A stretch of 64,000 nt of DNA from Roseibium aggregatum IAM 12614 (GTDB taxonomy: Bacteria > Pseudomonadota > Alphaproteobacteria > Rhizobiales > Stappiaceae). A program made the translations under genes and the position numbers. The stretch lies in contig NZ_AAUW01000012.1 in the NCBI RefSeq assembly GCF_000168975.1, positions 147,393 through 211,392 on the forward strand. The letters are read 5' to 3'. The notes beneath the pieces are model-generated. The model ran no database searches and was not told the DNA's origin. It saw only the letters and a program-made list of their open reading frames with translations. This document shows, one piece after another, positions 51,739 through 60,450 of the stretch. Position 1 is the stretch's first letter; each line of letters opens with the position of its first letter.

Positions 51739-52869
51739 TCAGGCGTCCTTTCGTATAAGGATTTGGGCACGTACCGCGCTGCGGCCCCAGCGGGCCATAC
51801 GGTCGAATTCGGCAAAGGGAATGGGAAGATTGGCGGCATCCGCCGGACTTTCATGGCGCTCACGCTCCAGCCAGGGATCATGGATGATCAGGTGGCGGTC
51901 GTCCGCGTCATGTACAAGCACCCAGTGGGGAACTTTCTGGCCGAACATGCGGTAGCCGGAGATGAGCACGATCGCGAGCGTTCCCTGAGCAATCTCGGCT
52001 GCAAGAGCGGTTGCTTCCAGGGGATGTTCCGACCGGGCAACACCAAGCTGCTCGGCTTCCGACCGGTATCCTTCCTGAACCAGCGTCAGCACCTTCCGCT
52101 TTTCCGGGTTACGAACGGAGTTGAGAAATAGGAGTTCGTCGGGAAACAGCCGGACCTCGACCGAAAGCCCGCGCCGTGCAAGCGCATTGGCCAGGCCGAA
52201 CGGGCCGCAGCCGCCATGACCCGAGGCGAGATAGATCGTCGTTGCCTCCCGCCAAAGTGTAAGCTCGGTCAAGGGTTCTGCCGGAACCGATCGATCGAAA
52301 TGCCGGGCCGCCATCAGCGCACAGGCCGGACCGCAGGTGAATTCTGTCGTCTGCGAGTAATAAGGCGCGTTACCAGTGCCCAGCACTGGGCCATGCAGCA
52401 GCTTTTCCATCCGCAGCGCCGCGCAGCCGTCCTCGTAGTAGGCCTCGACCCTGCCCAGCAGGCGGTAGCCGCTGCGCCGGTAAAGCGCGATGGCAGCCTC
52501 ATTGTCCGCGCGCACTTCAAGCCGCAGCACAATGCGCTCGCTATCGAAGGCGGCAACCTCGGAGGCTTCCAGCAGCTTTGCTCCTAGCCCCTGCCCCCGG
52601 CAGGCGGGATCGACAGCAAGCGAATAAAGCCTGGCCAAGGCGGTGCCCTGTCGCAAGAGCAACAAGGCGTAACCGACCAGACCGTTAGGCCCAGTTGCCA
52701 CCAGAAGGCGTGCGCGCGTGCTCTCCAGAAAGCGTTTGAAGCTTCGCCGGGAAATGCGATCCCCGGCAAAGGCGGCGTTTTCAATGCGGAACAGCTCGGC
52801 TAGATCGCCAGGCTCGGCAATGCGAATGAAAAGATCCCCGGTTTCGGCCTGGGGCGAAGCCTTGTCCAT
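51739..52869 (-). CDS. GNAT acetyltransferase fused to C39-type peptidase
   Basis: 376 residues. Residues ~12-155 form a RimI-like GNAT domain (acetyl-CoA loop RGQGLG, 91-96, and YRRSGYRLLGRVEAYYEDG). Residues ~165-370 resemble a papain-like C39 peptidase with C179 (YYSQTTEFTCGPACALMA), H315 (VPHWVLVHD) and D331 (IIHDPW). No transporter domain is attached, so the peptidase would act in the cytoplasm. I chose ATG at 52869, close to the GNAT fold; ATG at 52923 (AGGA upstream) is an alternative. The neighbouring RimK-type ligase suggests joint processing, acetylation and amino-acid tagging of a peptide. Confidence 0.86.
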   Translation of the reverse strand: MDKASPQAETGDLFIRIAEPGDLAELFRIENAAFAGDRISRRSFKRFLESTRARLLVATGPNGLVGYALLLLRQGTALARLYSLAVDPACRGQGLGAKLLEASEVAAFDSERIVLRLEVRADNEAAIALYRRSGYRLLGRVEAYYEDGCAALRMEKLLHGPVLGTGNAPYYSQTTEFTCGPACALMAARHFDRSVPAEPLTELTLWREATTIYLASGHGGCGPFGLANALARRGLSVEVRLFPDELLFLNSVRNPEKRKVLTLVQEGYRSEAEQLGVARSEHPLEATALAAEIAQGTLAIVLISGYRMFGQKVPHWVLVHDADDRHLIIHDPWLERERHESPADAANLPIPFAEFDRMARWGRSAVRAQILIRKDA

Positions 52870-53167
52870 GGCGCCTGTAAAGACCCAAAGGCCGGTGTGC
52901 CGCGCCCGGTCTCCATCCAACATTGGCGACGGTCCTGAGGCAGTTTGAAGGCTGCGCGGACCGGTCGGCGGCCTTTGCGGAATACACCGATTTGCAGGTG
53001 CTGTCTTTGAGAATTTTCGTCGCGGCAACACATTTTGCGTTCAGGCCATAACGGCTTGAAAATGCAGGCCTCGGCCCGCCTTGCGGGCCGCTGCAGAAAT
53101 CATCCTTGCGGCAATGGGCATGACCTTCGGCTGGCGGTTGCTTCGGCGCAAGATCCCCGCCTCCCCA

Positions 53168-54958
53168 TCATAAGGCCGAGGCTGCCTTCGCCCGGTCTTT
53201 TCCGGCCTTTGAAAGCGCAGCATCGCGGAGCTGTTTGGCAACTGCTTCCGCGCCACCGCGCGTTTCCCGGATCATTGCCAGATCTTCCTCTTCGCTCCTG
53301 TTCATCGGCGCGATGGCAAGATCGGAATAAGTCCGCCTGTCGGGCGATGCCTTGACCTTCCGGTAGATCCGGTAAACCCGCCAGACGGCCGACAGATAGG
53401 CCCAATGTTTGGAGACGATTTCCGCAAGATAGCGCGGATAGAACACCAGCGGATTTTCAAGCGGCATGCCCCCGCGTCGGTCCGTGCGGAATTTCAGGCG
53501 GAAGTAACCGCCTTCCAGCGGATGAACGCCCTCGCATTCGACCATCAGCTTGAACCACATCATCAGGAACAATTTGTTGCCCGGTCTTCCCTTGCGGTGC
53601 GCGGCGGCCCGGCGCAGTACCGTTTCGATGTGACCATCGGAATAGTAACTTGCCCAGGCTTGCCGGTAGGCCTCCTCCCAATCCTCATCGCTCATTTTCG
53701 GATGATGGCTCACACGGTGATTGAGATCGTATTTGTTGAGATCGGGATCCATCCAGATGCCTTTGCTCAAAAGCACCTTGTGATCTTCAGACCCGGGAAG
53801 CGGCGTCAGATAGAAGAACTCGAGCAGATCGAGCGGAAGTTCCTTCTTGATGATCTCGACATCGTGCAGGACCGACTCTTTGGTATCAGCCGGAAAACCG
53901 ATGATGTAACCGGCATAGGTGGTTGCCCCGTGGGCCCGCCACTTCTGCAGCATCTCCCGGTATTCAGTAATCTTGTTCTGCCGTTTCTTTGCGGCCAGCA
54001 GGTTGTCCGGATTGATGTTTTCCAGACCGATGAAGACCCGGTTGACCCCGGCCCGCGTCGCCTTCTCGATGAAACCGTCAATCCGGTGGCAGAGCGTGTC
54101 CACCTGGATGATGAACTTGATGTCGAAGTTCTCCTGCTCCCTCAACTGGATCAGCCGGTCGAACAGCGGTTCCCATTCTCGATTTCGGGCAAAATTGTCG
54201 TCGGTGATGAAGAAGCGGTCGATGCCCTGCGCGACGTTGTCGCGAATGATCTGCTCCAGATCGTCTGCTGATCGAAACCGGCTTTTACGGCCCTGCACGT
54301 TGATGATCGTGCAGAAGGAACACTGGAAGGGGCAGCCACGGCCGAGATCGAAGCTGGAATGCGATCCGGCCGTGAAGCGGATGTGCTGGGAAGGAAGGAT
54401 CGGTGTCGGCTCTCCCTCAAGCGAGGGCAAGTCCGCCATGAAGTTGTAGAGCGGCTTCAAATCACCGGAAAAGGCATCGCGGAAAACATCGTCCAATCGC
54501 CCATCCTCGGCCTCTCCGGCAAAATAGACGACACCTTCCTTTTGCAACCGAACCATCTCATCCGGCATTTCATCGAGCATGGAGATGCAGCCGGAGACAT
54601 GAAACCCGCCGATGGCAACCGGAAGGCCTTTCTTCAGGAAAATACGGGCAAGGTCGCCGGCACGCGGAAACTGGTTTGACTGAACCCCGACCAGCGCAAT
54701 TAGCGCAGATCCTCCTGCTTTTCGGATATCCCGGGCGATCTTTGCCGGACGAACCCGATTGTTGGTTTCATCGTAGGTGTGAAGATGGATGCGGACATCC
54801 TTTCCAAGCACCTGACGGTTCCGCGCGGCTTCTGCCAGTCCATTCAAACTGGCAAGAGTGTTTGAGGGGATTGCAGAACGAAGCCACTGGATCGGGTAAC
54901 CATCGTCGTCGTAATGAGTTGGCTTGATCATTACGAAATGGAAGTCGCGTCCGCTCAT
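53168..54958 (-). CDS. B12-binding-type radical SAM protein
   Basis: 596 residues. The N-terminal ~190 residues resemble a degenerate cobalamin-binding region (IALVGVQSNQFPRAGDLARI, then VAIGGFHVSGC). The radical SAM [4Fe-4S] motif is C209-x3-C213-x2-C216 (RGCPFQCSFC), followed by FFITDDNFARNREWEPLFDR and FIGLENINPDNL. Enzymes of this class methylate, cyclise or rearrange unactivated carbons in lipids, pigments and peptides. The C terminus (~450-596) is basic and helical. It is ~300 bases upstream of the GNAT-C39 gene on the same strand; I cannot tell whether they share a transcript. Substrate unknown. Confidence 0.85.
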   Translation of the reverse strand: MSGRDFHFVMIKPTHYDDDGYPIQWLRSAIPSNTLASLNGLAEAARNRQVLGKDVRIHLHTYDETNNRVRPAKIARDIRKAGGSALIALVGVQSNQFPRAGDLARIFLKKGLPVAIGGFHVSGCISMLDEMPDEMVRLQKEGVVYFAGEAEDGRLDDVFRDAFSGDLKPLYNFMADLPSLEGEPTPILPSQHIRFTAGSHSSFDLGRGCPFQCSFCTIINVQGRKSRFRSADDLEQIIRDNVAQGIDRFFITDDNFARNREWEPLFDRLIQLREQENFDIKFIIQVDTLCHRIDGFIEKATRAGVNRVFIGLENINPDNLLAAKKRQNKITEYREMLQKWRAHGATTYAGYIIGFPADTKESVLHDVEIIKKELPLDLLEFFYLTPLPGSEDHKVLLSKGIWMDPDLNKYDLNHRVSHHPKMSDEDWEEAYRQAWASYYSDGHIETVLRRAAAHRKGRPGNKLFLMMWFKLMVECEGVHPLEGGYFRLKFRTDRRGGMPLENPLVFYPRYLAEIVSKHWAYLSAVWRVYRIYRKVKASPDRRTYSDLAIAPMNRSEEEDLAMIRETRGGAEAVAKQLRDAALSKAGKDRAKAASAL

Positions 54959-55036
54959 TCTTCCCTCCGCCTTCTGGCATGAGAAGCAAGCGTCGCATTG
55001 ACCTGACGTTAGGTCAACATCTGGTTAATCCGCCGC

Positions 55037-55408
55037 TCAGTCCAGACGATGTTCCGGCGGGATGTGCCTGCCGGTCCAATGACCGTAACGCCAGGGCAAG
55101 AACCAGCGCGCATCCGGCGGCAAGGTGTCCGGAACCGGATCGAAACCGGAAGCCCCCCAGGGATTGCATCTGAGAACCCGAGACAGGCCGATCCACCCCC
55201 CCGCCCAGAAGCCGAAGCGGCGGATGGACTGCTCGGTATAGTCCGAGCAGGTCGGCGCATAACGGCAAGTCCGCCCCATGAAAAGCGACAGGGAGTGGCG
55301 GTAAAGCCAGATAAGCCCAATCGCTGCATATCCGATTGGTGACAAGCGGCCATCCGGCTTTCGCGGTTCGTTATGGAGAGAACACATGGAACGCCGAACC
55401 GCGGTCAC
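55037..55408 (-). CDS. yidD: Membrane protein insertion efficiency factor YidD
   Basis: 123 residues with the YidD core CRYAPTCSDYTEQSIRRFG and RCNPWGASGFDPVP. YidD helps YidC-dependent insertion of membrane proteins and is peripheral to the inner membrane. GTG at 55408 overlaps the preceding gene's stop (GTGA); ATG at 55387 is the alternative. The C-terminal tail after PPDAR is longer than in the shortest homologues. Confidence 0.92.
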   Translation of the reverse strand: MTAVRRSMCSLHNEPRKPDGRLSPIGYAAIGLIWLYRHSLSLFMGRTCRYAPTCSDYTEQSIRRFGFWAGGWIGLSRVLRCNPWGASGFDPVPDTLPPDARWFLPWRYGHWTGRHIPPEHRLD

Positions 55409-55857
55409 GCGACCGCACTGTCTTCCTTGGCTTTCGCCTCGATCTGGTCGAGCGCATCGACAACGGCATCAAAAGTCAAGAGCGTCGAGGCGTGGCGTGC
55501 CTTATACTCACGGACCGGCTCCAGAAACTTCAGATCTTCGAAGCGGCCCGTGGGGGCCTCTCCGCCTTCCTTCAGCATGGCGCGCATGGTCTTTTGCACG
55601 TCGCGCAATTCGTCCGCGCTCGCGCCGATGATATTCCGGGCCATGATCGAGGAGGATGCCTGTCCGAGAGCGCAGGCTTTGACGTCATGAGCGAAATCAG
55701 TGACGACGCCGTCCTTCATGCAAAGATCGACAACAACGGTCGATCCGCAAAGTTTGGAATGGGCTTTTGCGCTTGCGTCCGGATGCTCGAGACGGCCGAT
55801 CCGCGGGATATTTCCGGCGAATTCAAGGATCTTCGCGTTATAAATGTCGTCGAGCAT
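55405..55857 (-). CDS. Iron-sulfur cluster scaffold, IscU/NifU-N-like
   Basis: 150 residues matching the U-type scaffold fold (DDIYNAKILEFAGNIPRIG, AHSKLCGSTVVVDLC, DVKACALGQASSSIMARNIIG). Two ligand cysteines are present (SKLCGS and KACALG). The third, usually Cys in a CATL-type motif, is replaced by a His in KARHASTLL. ATG at 55857 follows GAGGCGAGTT. It is translationally coupled to yidD and divergent from folE. It may therefore act as a variant scaffold or have another role. Confidence 0.87.
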   Translation of the reverse strand: MLDDIYNAKILEFAGNIPRIGRLEHPDASAKAHSKLCGSTVVVDLCMKDGVVTDFAHDVKACALGQASSSIMARNIIGASADELRDVQKTMRAMLKEGGEAPTGRFEDLKFLEPVREYKARHASTLLTFDAVVDALDQIEAKAKEDSAVA

Positions 55858-56145
55858 AACTCGCCTCTTCGTGAATGCCTGTGATGCGCGACACATTGAT
55901 GGCGCACTGCTTTCATATATATACATCAGACGCCACGGCAAATTCGCAAGGGGCAGAGTGGTCGCAGTTGGTCTTCCGCATGACGTATGCAAGCTAGAAA
56001 CCGGCTCCTCCCGCTCAGAAACTGTGCGTTCGCTTTTTGCCTGGAGTATGATAAGGGTCCGCGGCTTGAAAAGCCCGAACCATCTGATCTGTGCACCAGC
56101 GGGCGCCGTATGACGAGTGACAAGGGTAAAATTGCGAGGATTCCC

Positions 56146-56781
56146 ATGGACGCTGTCCTCAAGCCGGTAGAAAAAACCTTCGAAAGAAAGTCACCGGATC
56201 AGTTGCATCGGCCAAGCCGTGAAGAAGCTGAAGCTGCCGTGCGCACGCTTCTGGCCTGGACCGGCGATGACCCGGACCGCGAAGGTCTGGTGGAAACACC
56301 GAAGCGCGTGGTCAAGGCACTGAGCCAGCTTTACAGCGGTTACTACGAAGATCCGGCCGAGCATCTTGCAAGGACGTTCGAAGATGTTGGCGGCTACAAG
56401 GATATCGTCCTTGTGCGCGGCATCCCGTTCCATTCCCATTGCGAACACCACATGTTGCCTTTCATCGGCGAGGCGCATATCGCCTATTATCCGGCAGAAG
56501 GCGTCGTTGGTCTTTCCAAACTGGCACGCGTTGTCGACATCTATGCCAAGCGTCTGCAAACGCAGGAAAACTTGACTGCGCAGATCGCATCGGTCATTGA
56601 CGATGCGCTGGCCCCGCGTGGCCTGGCCGTGATGCTGGAAGCCGAACACCAGTGCATGACCATGCGCGGTGTTCAGAAACCAGGTGTCTCGACGATCACC
56701 ACCCAGTTCACCGGCGTTTTCCAGGACGATCCTGCCGAGCAGGCGAAATTCATGTCTCTGGTGCGCGGCAAGGGCCTCTGA
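56146..56781 (+). CDS. folE: GTP cyclohydrolase I
   Basis: 211 residues. It converts GTP to 7,8-dihydroneopterin triphosphate, the first step of tetrahydrofolate and also queuosine synthesis. Zinc ligands and active-site motifs are present ([56 protein letters not shown]). ATG at 56146 has the best ribosome site (GCGAGGA); ATG at 56110 would give 12 more residues and lacks one. hisI follows 46 bases downstream. Confidence 0.96.
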   Translation: MDAVLKPVEKTFERKSPDQLHRPSREEAEAAVRTLLAWTGDDPDREGLVETPKRVVKALSQLYSGYYEDPAEHLARTFEDVGGYKDIVLVRGIPFHSHCEHHMLPFIGEAHIAYYPAEGVVGLSKLARVVDIYAKRLQTQENLTAQIASVIDDALAPRGLAVMLEAEHQCMTMRGVQKPGVSTITTQFTGVFQDDPAEQAKFMSLVRGKGL

Positions 56782-56827
56782 CGTTCCAGCCCTTGCGTTT
56801 ACGAAAGACGGCAAGGGCTTACCTCCC

Positions 56828-57283
56828 ATGTGCAACACTCACCTGACTGAACGCGGCGACAAGGAAACGGTCGAAAACGGCGATCTGATGATGCCGAAAT
56901 TCGACCGGGATGGCCTGATCGTGGCTGTCGTCACCGATGTGGCGTCAGGCGAAGTGCTGATGGTGGGCTACATGAACGCCGAAGCCCTGAAGCGCACAAT
57001 CGAAACCGGAGAAGCCTGGTACTGGAGCCGCTCGCGGCAAAGTTACTGGAAAAAGGGCGAGACCTCCGGCCAGATCCAGACCGTGCACGAGATCCTGACC
57101 GATTGCGATCAGGATGCCCTTGTGCTGAAGGTCTCGGTTGCCGGAAATGGCGCCACCTGCCACGTGGGCTACCGGTCCTGTTTTTACAGAAAAACCGTCA
57201 AAAGTGACGACGGCGCCGTGCATCTGGAGCGCGTTGAAACCGAACGGGTTTATGATCCCGACGAGGTTTACGGCAAGAGTTGA
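56828..57283 (+). CDS. hisI: Phosphoribosyl-AMP cyclohydrolase
   Basis: 151 residues. It opens the purine ring of PR-AMP in histidine synthesis. The conserved motifs are complete: [38 protein letters not shown], the metal-binding DCDQDALVL and [11 protein letters not shown]. The N-terminal 25 residues precede the domain, so a later start is conceivable, but ATG at 56828 fits the gap after folE. A hairpin at 57331-57362 lies between its stop and the convergent CBS gene. Confidence 0.95.
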   Translation: MCNTHLTERGDKETVENGDLMMPKFDRDGLIVAVVTDVASGEVLMVGYMNAEALKRTIETGEAWYWSRSRQSYWKKGETSGQIQTVHEILTDCDQDALVLKVSVAGNGATCHVGYRSCFYRKTVKSDDGAVHLERVETERVYDPDEVYGKS

Positions 57284-57330
57284 GACAGGTCCCGCCCCTG
57301 CCAGTGATCATAAACAAATTCTCAGGCGAT

Positions 57331-57362
57331 CATCCCGGCGGCGTCTCGTGCGCGCCGGGATG
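57331..57362. repeat. Intergenic hairpin between convergent hisI and CBS genes
   Basis: CATCCCGGCG and CGCCGGGATG form a perfect 10-base stem around a 12-base loop. It is in the style of the hairpin at 27364-27389 and may be a REP-like element or a shared terminator. Confidence 0.6.
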
Positions 57363-57385
57363 TCATTGTTCGCAGGCTGCTTTGC

Positions 57386-57817
57386 TCAAGCCATCGTGAT
57401 GTAGCTGCGCATCTGCTCTGCTTCGAGCTCAACCTGCGCTATCTTGAATTTCACGACATCACCGATGGAGATCACGCCGGTCAGTTTGCCGTCTTTCAAA
57501 ACGGGCATGTGGCGGAATCTGCCCTGCGTCATCTGGGCCATCACTTCGTTGATGTTGTTCTCTTCGGTGCAGGTGACAACGGTCTTGGTCATGACACTGG
57601 AGACCGGCGTTTTCAGTGCAGACACGCCTTGTGTTCCGATGACACGAACGATGTCCCGCTCTGAGACAATGCCGTTCACGGCACCTTCATCGTCGGAGAC
57701 AACCACGGCACCGATCTTGTGTTTTGCCAGGGTTTCACAAATTTCGCTGAGCAACGCGTCGCTGCGCGCTGTGATAATATCGTGGCCTTTCCCACTTAGG
57801 ATTGCGGCTACGGTCAT
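57386..57817 (-). CDS. CBS-domain pair protein
   Basis: 143 residues consisting of two CBS motifs (NGIVSERDIVRVIGTQG and TGVISIGDVVKFKIAQ). Such small proteins usually bind adenosine nucleotides and report energy state; the partner is not known. The ribosome site GGGAGGTGATTGA before the ATG is very strong. A short hairpin (GGTCCG/CGGACC, 57843-57860) lies in its 5' leader. Confidence 0.92.
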   Translation of the reverse strand: MTVAAILSGKGHDIITARSDALLSEICETLAKHKIGAVVVSDDEGAVNGIVSERDIVRVIGTQGVSALKTPVSSVMTKTVVTCTEENNINEVMAQMTQGRFRHMPVLKDGKLTGVISIGDVVKFKIAQVELEAEQMRSYITMA

Positions 57818-58098
57818 TCAATCACCTCCCATGGCATCAATCGGTCCGTTTTACCGGACCAGATCAACCGACGCTCAATCGGAAGCGATCAAACGTCTAC
57901 AGTTGATCGACCTGAATGCAGTCTTCCAGCCGATCTCCGCAAAGCGTTGTTCCGGCTGCTCGACCACTTTCGCACCGACTGGGGCTGAACGTCCATCCGA
58001 ATCCGGCGGGTCGCTCTCCAGTCTCGAAGGTATCATGGCAAAAAAATCAGTCCGCGCAAACTGTTGACGTTACGTCTTGAAGCCAGTTGCGCCTGACC

Positions 58099-58887
58099 TC
58101 AGGAATTCCGCCGCTGCGGCACCGGGTCAAAGAAGGGAAACAGGGCAAGGCCGGCGACGAACCCGCCGATATGGGCTTGCCAGGCAACACTGGCCGGTTG
58201 CCCCGCGACGGGACCGCTCATCAGGCCGAAGAACAGGTTGAGCCCGAACCACACCGCGACGAAGACAAGAACCTGCTGATTACGCAGGCATTCCGCCAGG
58301 GGCTGAGCGGAAACGAAATAGGCGGTCGGATCGTTGCTGCGGATTGCCCCCAGCGGTCCCCCGCGCTCGAACACGAAGCGGATGGCGGCCGCCATCTGGC
58401 CGGATATGGCAGCCGAAGCACCAATCATGGGTGCCCCCTCGCCCCAATGGGTGGCCAGGTGTGCGAGGGCCCCGCCAACCGAACAGGCGGCCGAAAACAC
58501 CAGAAAGCGCCCAACGCCGAACCGTCTGGCGACAGCACTGCCGAAAATCGCCATCCAGAGCAGGTTGAAAATAATATGCATGGCCCCGCCATGCAGCAGG
58601 CTGTAAGTGACAAAGGCCCAGAGACTGGAGACGAGATCCAGCGGCTGCAGACTGCTGAAATAGGCGTATTTCACCGGCCAGAACGCGAACAGTTCGATGA
58701 TCAGATTGGAAATATTCACCGGCAGGATCATTTCCCGCAGAACATGGATTGCAATCAGGATACCGCCAAGCCAGACAATGATATTGGGCAGATTGAAGAC
58801 AGGAGGACCGGATGGCCGTTGGGGACGTTGTTCCTTCTGGGCTTTCTCACGCCGGGCGCGTTCTTCATCGATGCGGTAAACGTTCAT
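58099..58887 (-). CDS. Rhomboid family intramembrane serine protease
   Basis: 262 residues with six or seven hydrophobic spans. The catalytic serine S158 is in MIGASAAISG (GxSx motif) and the catalytic histidine H239 in AWQAHIGGFVAG. The HGGAMHIIFN segment is the typical N-terminal loop motif. It cleaves transmembrane substrates in the inner membrane; its natural substrate is unknown. The N-terminal 30 residues are charged and cytoplasmic. A hairpin at 59024-59061 lies upstream. Confidence 0.92.
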   Translation of the reverse strand: MNVYRIDEERARREKAQKEQRPQRPSGPPVFNLPNIIVWLGGILIAIHVLREMILPVNISNLIIELFAFWPVKYAYFSSLQPLDLVSSLWAFVTYSLLHGGAMHIIFNLLWMAIFGSAVARRFGVGRFLVFSAACSVGGALAHLATHWGEGAPMIGASAAISGQMAAAIRFVFERGGPLGAIRSNDPTAYFVSAQPLAECLRNQQVLVFVAVWFGLNLFFGLMSGPVAGQPASVAWQAHIGGFVAGLALFPFFDPVPQRRNS

Positions 58888-59443
58888 GGACCCTCTGCCT
58901 TTCGTGTCTTTCTTCTAAGCCAGATCGAAGACAAAACAAGAGCGGTTCGACCGCCCGATGCCGAGAAACCGGGTTTTGGTGAATTTGATTTGCCAGTTCC
59001 CCTCCACCAGAAACCTGAAAATACAAAGCGCCGGCCACCCGAAAAGGTGACCAGCGCTTTGCGATGCCCCCCGAAAACCGGTCGCGTCCCCACGACGCCC
59101 GTTCAGGACAGTTGCTCACTTCGGCCGGCGCTTGTTTTACCGAGGCAGCTCTTGGCGGCTGTACCTATCGGCCCGCGGCCTGGCCCGCAACATCAGGTTC
59201 CTCCCACCCGCTGTCTATGTGAACTGATTATTAAGCTGCCAGCCTAAATGCAGCAAAACAAGCTTTACTGAAAATTAACCTTAATTCCTGGCCACCTACG
59301 GACTTTCGAGCCTCCGGACACTTGGCACGCCCCCTGCTTTGTAGAGGTCAAAAACCAACAGGGAAGCAATTTCGTCCCGTTTTGGAACAGGCAGTGTCTT
59401 GAGACGAAACACCGGGCGCAAGAATGGCAAAGAGGCGAACCAG
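58888..59443. other. Long divergent intergenic region
   Basis: About 555 bases without a supported gene. It contains an imperfect 16-base stem (59024-59061, two G-T type mismatches) followed on the minus strand by a TATTTT run, an AT-rich part (~59225-59275), and the sigma-54 promoter at 59323-59337. A short minus-strand reading frame (59093 to 58884) looks accidental. Confidence 0.6.
59323..59337 (+). promoter_or_regulatory. Sigma-54 (RpoN) promoter before the PAS-domain gene
   Basis: TGGCACGCCCCCTGC fits TGGCACG-N4-(T/C)TGC with exact spacing and all highly conserved bases; it is stronger than the nrt promoter. Predicted transcription start near 59349, giving a leader of ~95 bases to the ATG at 59444. 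Confidence 0.75.
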
Positions 59444-60091
59444 ATGAAACACGGCGTAACGCAAACTCTTTACAACTACTGGGACAATCTTCGCGGCGCA
59501 CGCCCCGCGCCGAACCGCAGCGAAGTCGATCCGGGTGAAATCCGTGGCCTTCTCGGTGACACCTTCATTCTTGAAACGAACGGCCCCAGGGACGTGCGCT
59601 ACCGTCTTGCCGGCACGCGTCTGTGTTCCGCCCATTGCCGGGAACTCAAGGGCCGCAACTTCCTGCGCGGCTGGAGCGTGAAAGACCGTGAGGCGCTGGA
59701 AAGCCTGCTGGCCGCCATCACAGAAGATGCAGCCGCCGCCGTGATCGGCATCAATGGCCACACGGAACGGGGACAGATCCTGCAAATGGAAATGTTGCTG
59801 GTTCCGCTGAACGTTCCCGGCGAAGGCAGGATCCGGGTGCTGGGCAGTTGCACCCCGATGGAAAAGCCTTACTGGATCGGCCTGCATCCCATTTTGAGCC
59901 AGTCCATCAGCAGCCTTCGTCTGGTCTGGCCTGACGAGCGCCCCTACTTCATGGATTCCCCGGCAGCGACGCTCAATCCGATCCTGCCGCGCTTCACGGC
60001 CGAGGGTCTCGCCATGCCGACCCCGCCCCTGCCGAACGGTGCGGAGCGCAAGGTCGGGCATCTGACTGTCTATTCCGGCGGAAAGTCCTGA
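59444..60091 (+). CDS. PAS-domain protein (PAS_5/DUF1457-like)
   Basis: 215 residues, no signal peptide or membrane span. The pattern GEIRGLLGDTFILE...YRLAGTRLCSAHCRELKGRNFL matches small single-PAS proteins common in alphaproteobacteria. It has no visible output domain, so it would act by binding a ligand or partner. ATG at 59444 has AGAGG 9 bases upstream and is preferred over an in-frame ATG 15 codons earlier. Its gene lies behind a near-perfect sigma-54 promoter. Confidence 0.82.
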   Translation: MKHGVTQTLYNYWDNLRGARPAPNRSEVDPGEIRGLLGDTFILETNGPRDVRYRLAGTRLCSAHCRELKGRNFLRGWSVKDREALESLLAAITEDAAAAVIGINGHTERGQILQMEMLLVPLNVPGEGRIRVLGSCTPMEKPYWIGLHPILSQSISSLRLVWPDERPYFMDSPAATLNPILPRFTAEGLAMPTPPLPNGAERKVGHLTVYSGGKS

Positions 60092-60450
60092 TCCGGACCA
60101 CATATCCGGTTCAGTGGTTTCCCTGTTTGCACAAAGATATCGGGCCGGCTGAGAATCAGCTGGCCCGATATCTTTTGCTCCCAGTCAAATTGCGGTCCTC
60201 TCAGCCTGAAATAAGTAGGCCCTTCCGGATTTTTACTCCCGATTTCTTTTCGATTGAGGCCGGAAACATCCTGAAACACCGGCATAGCGGCGACGCCCGC
60301 ATTTTTATCGATCCCAAGTCTGGACCTGAGCCCCTTCTGAGCTACACTCTTACACATCGTTAACCCCAGCTACCTAAAGTGATTTGGCAGACGTCTTTTG
60401 AATCGCATCTCAGCCGGGGAAAATGCGATTTGCGCATCGTTTTGGATAGA
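60092..60450. other. Intergenic region after the PAS gene
   Basis: About 360 bases. It holds the terminator hairpin at 60133-60176 and no clear gene. The part just before the PilZ gene (60360-60450) probably contains its promoter, which I cannot define. Confidence 0.6.
60133..60176. terminator. Terminator hairpin after the PAS gene
   Basis: AAAGATATCGGGCC and its partner GGCCCGATATCTTTT form a 20-base stem with one mismatch and a 3-base loop (GAA). The flanking A and T runs would make it work in both directions. Confidence 0.8.

Noticed and set aside
53041..53119. Possible 26-codon peptide (starting MPIAARMISAAARKAG) between the radical SAM and GNAT-C39 genes, as a peptide precursor
   Set aside because: It lacks a Gly-Gly leader site and a convincing ribosome site. 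I could not distinguish it from chance.
58884..59093. 69-codon minus-strand frame upstream of the rhomboid gene
   Set aside because: No family pattern, overlaps the rhomboid start region and contains the hairpin at 59024-59061; more likely a leader.
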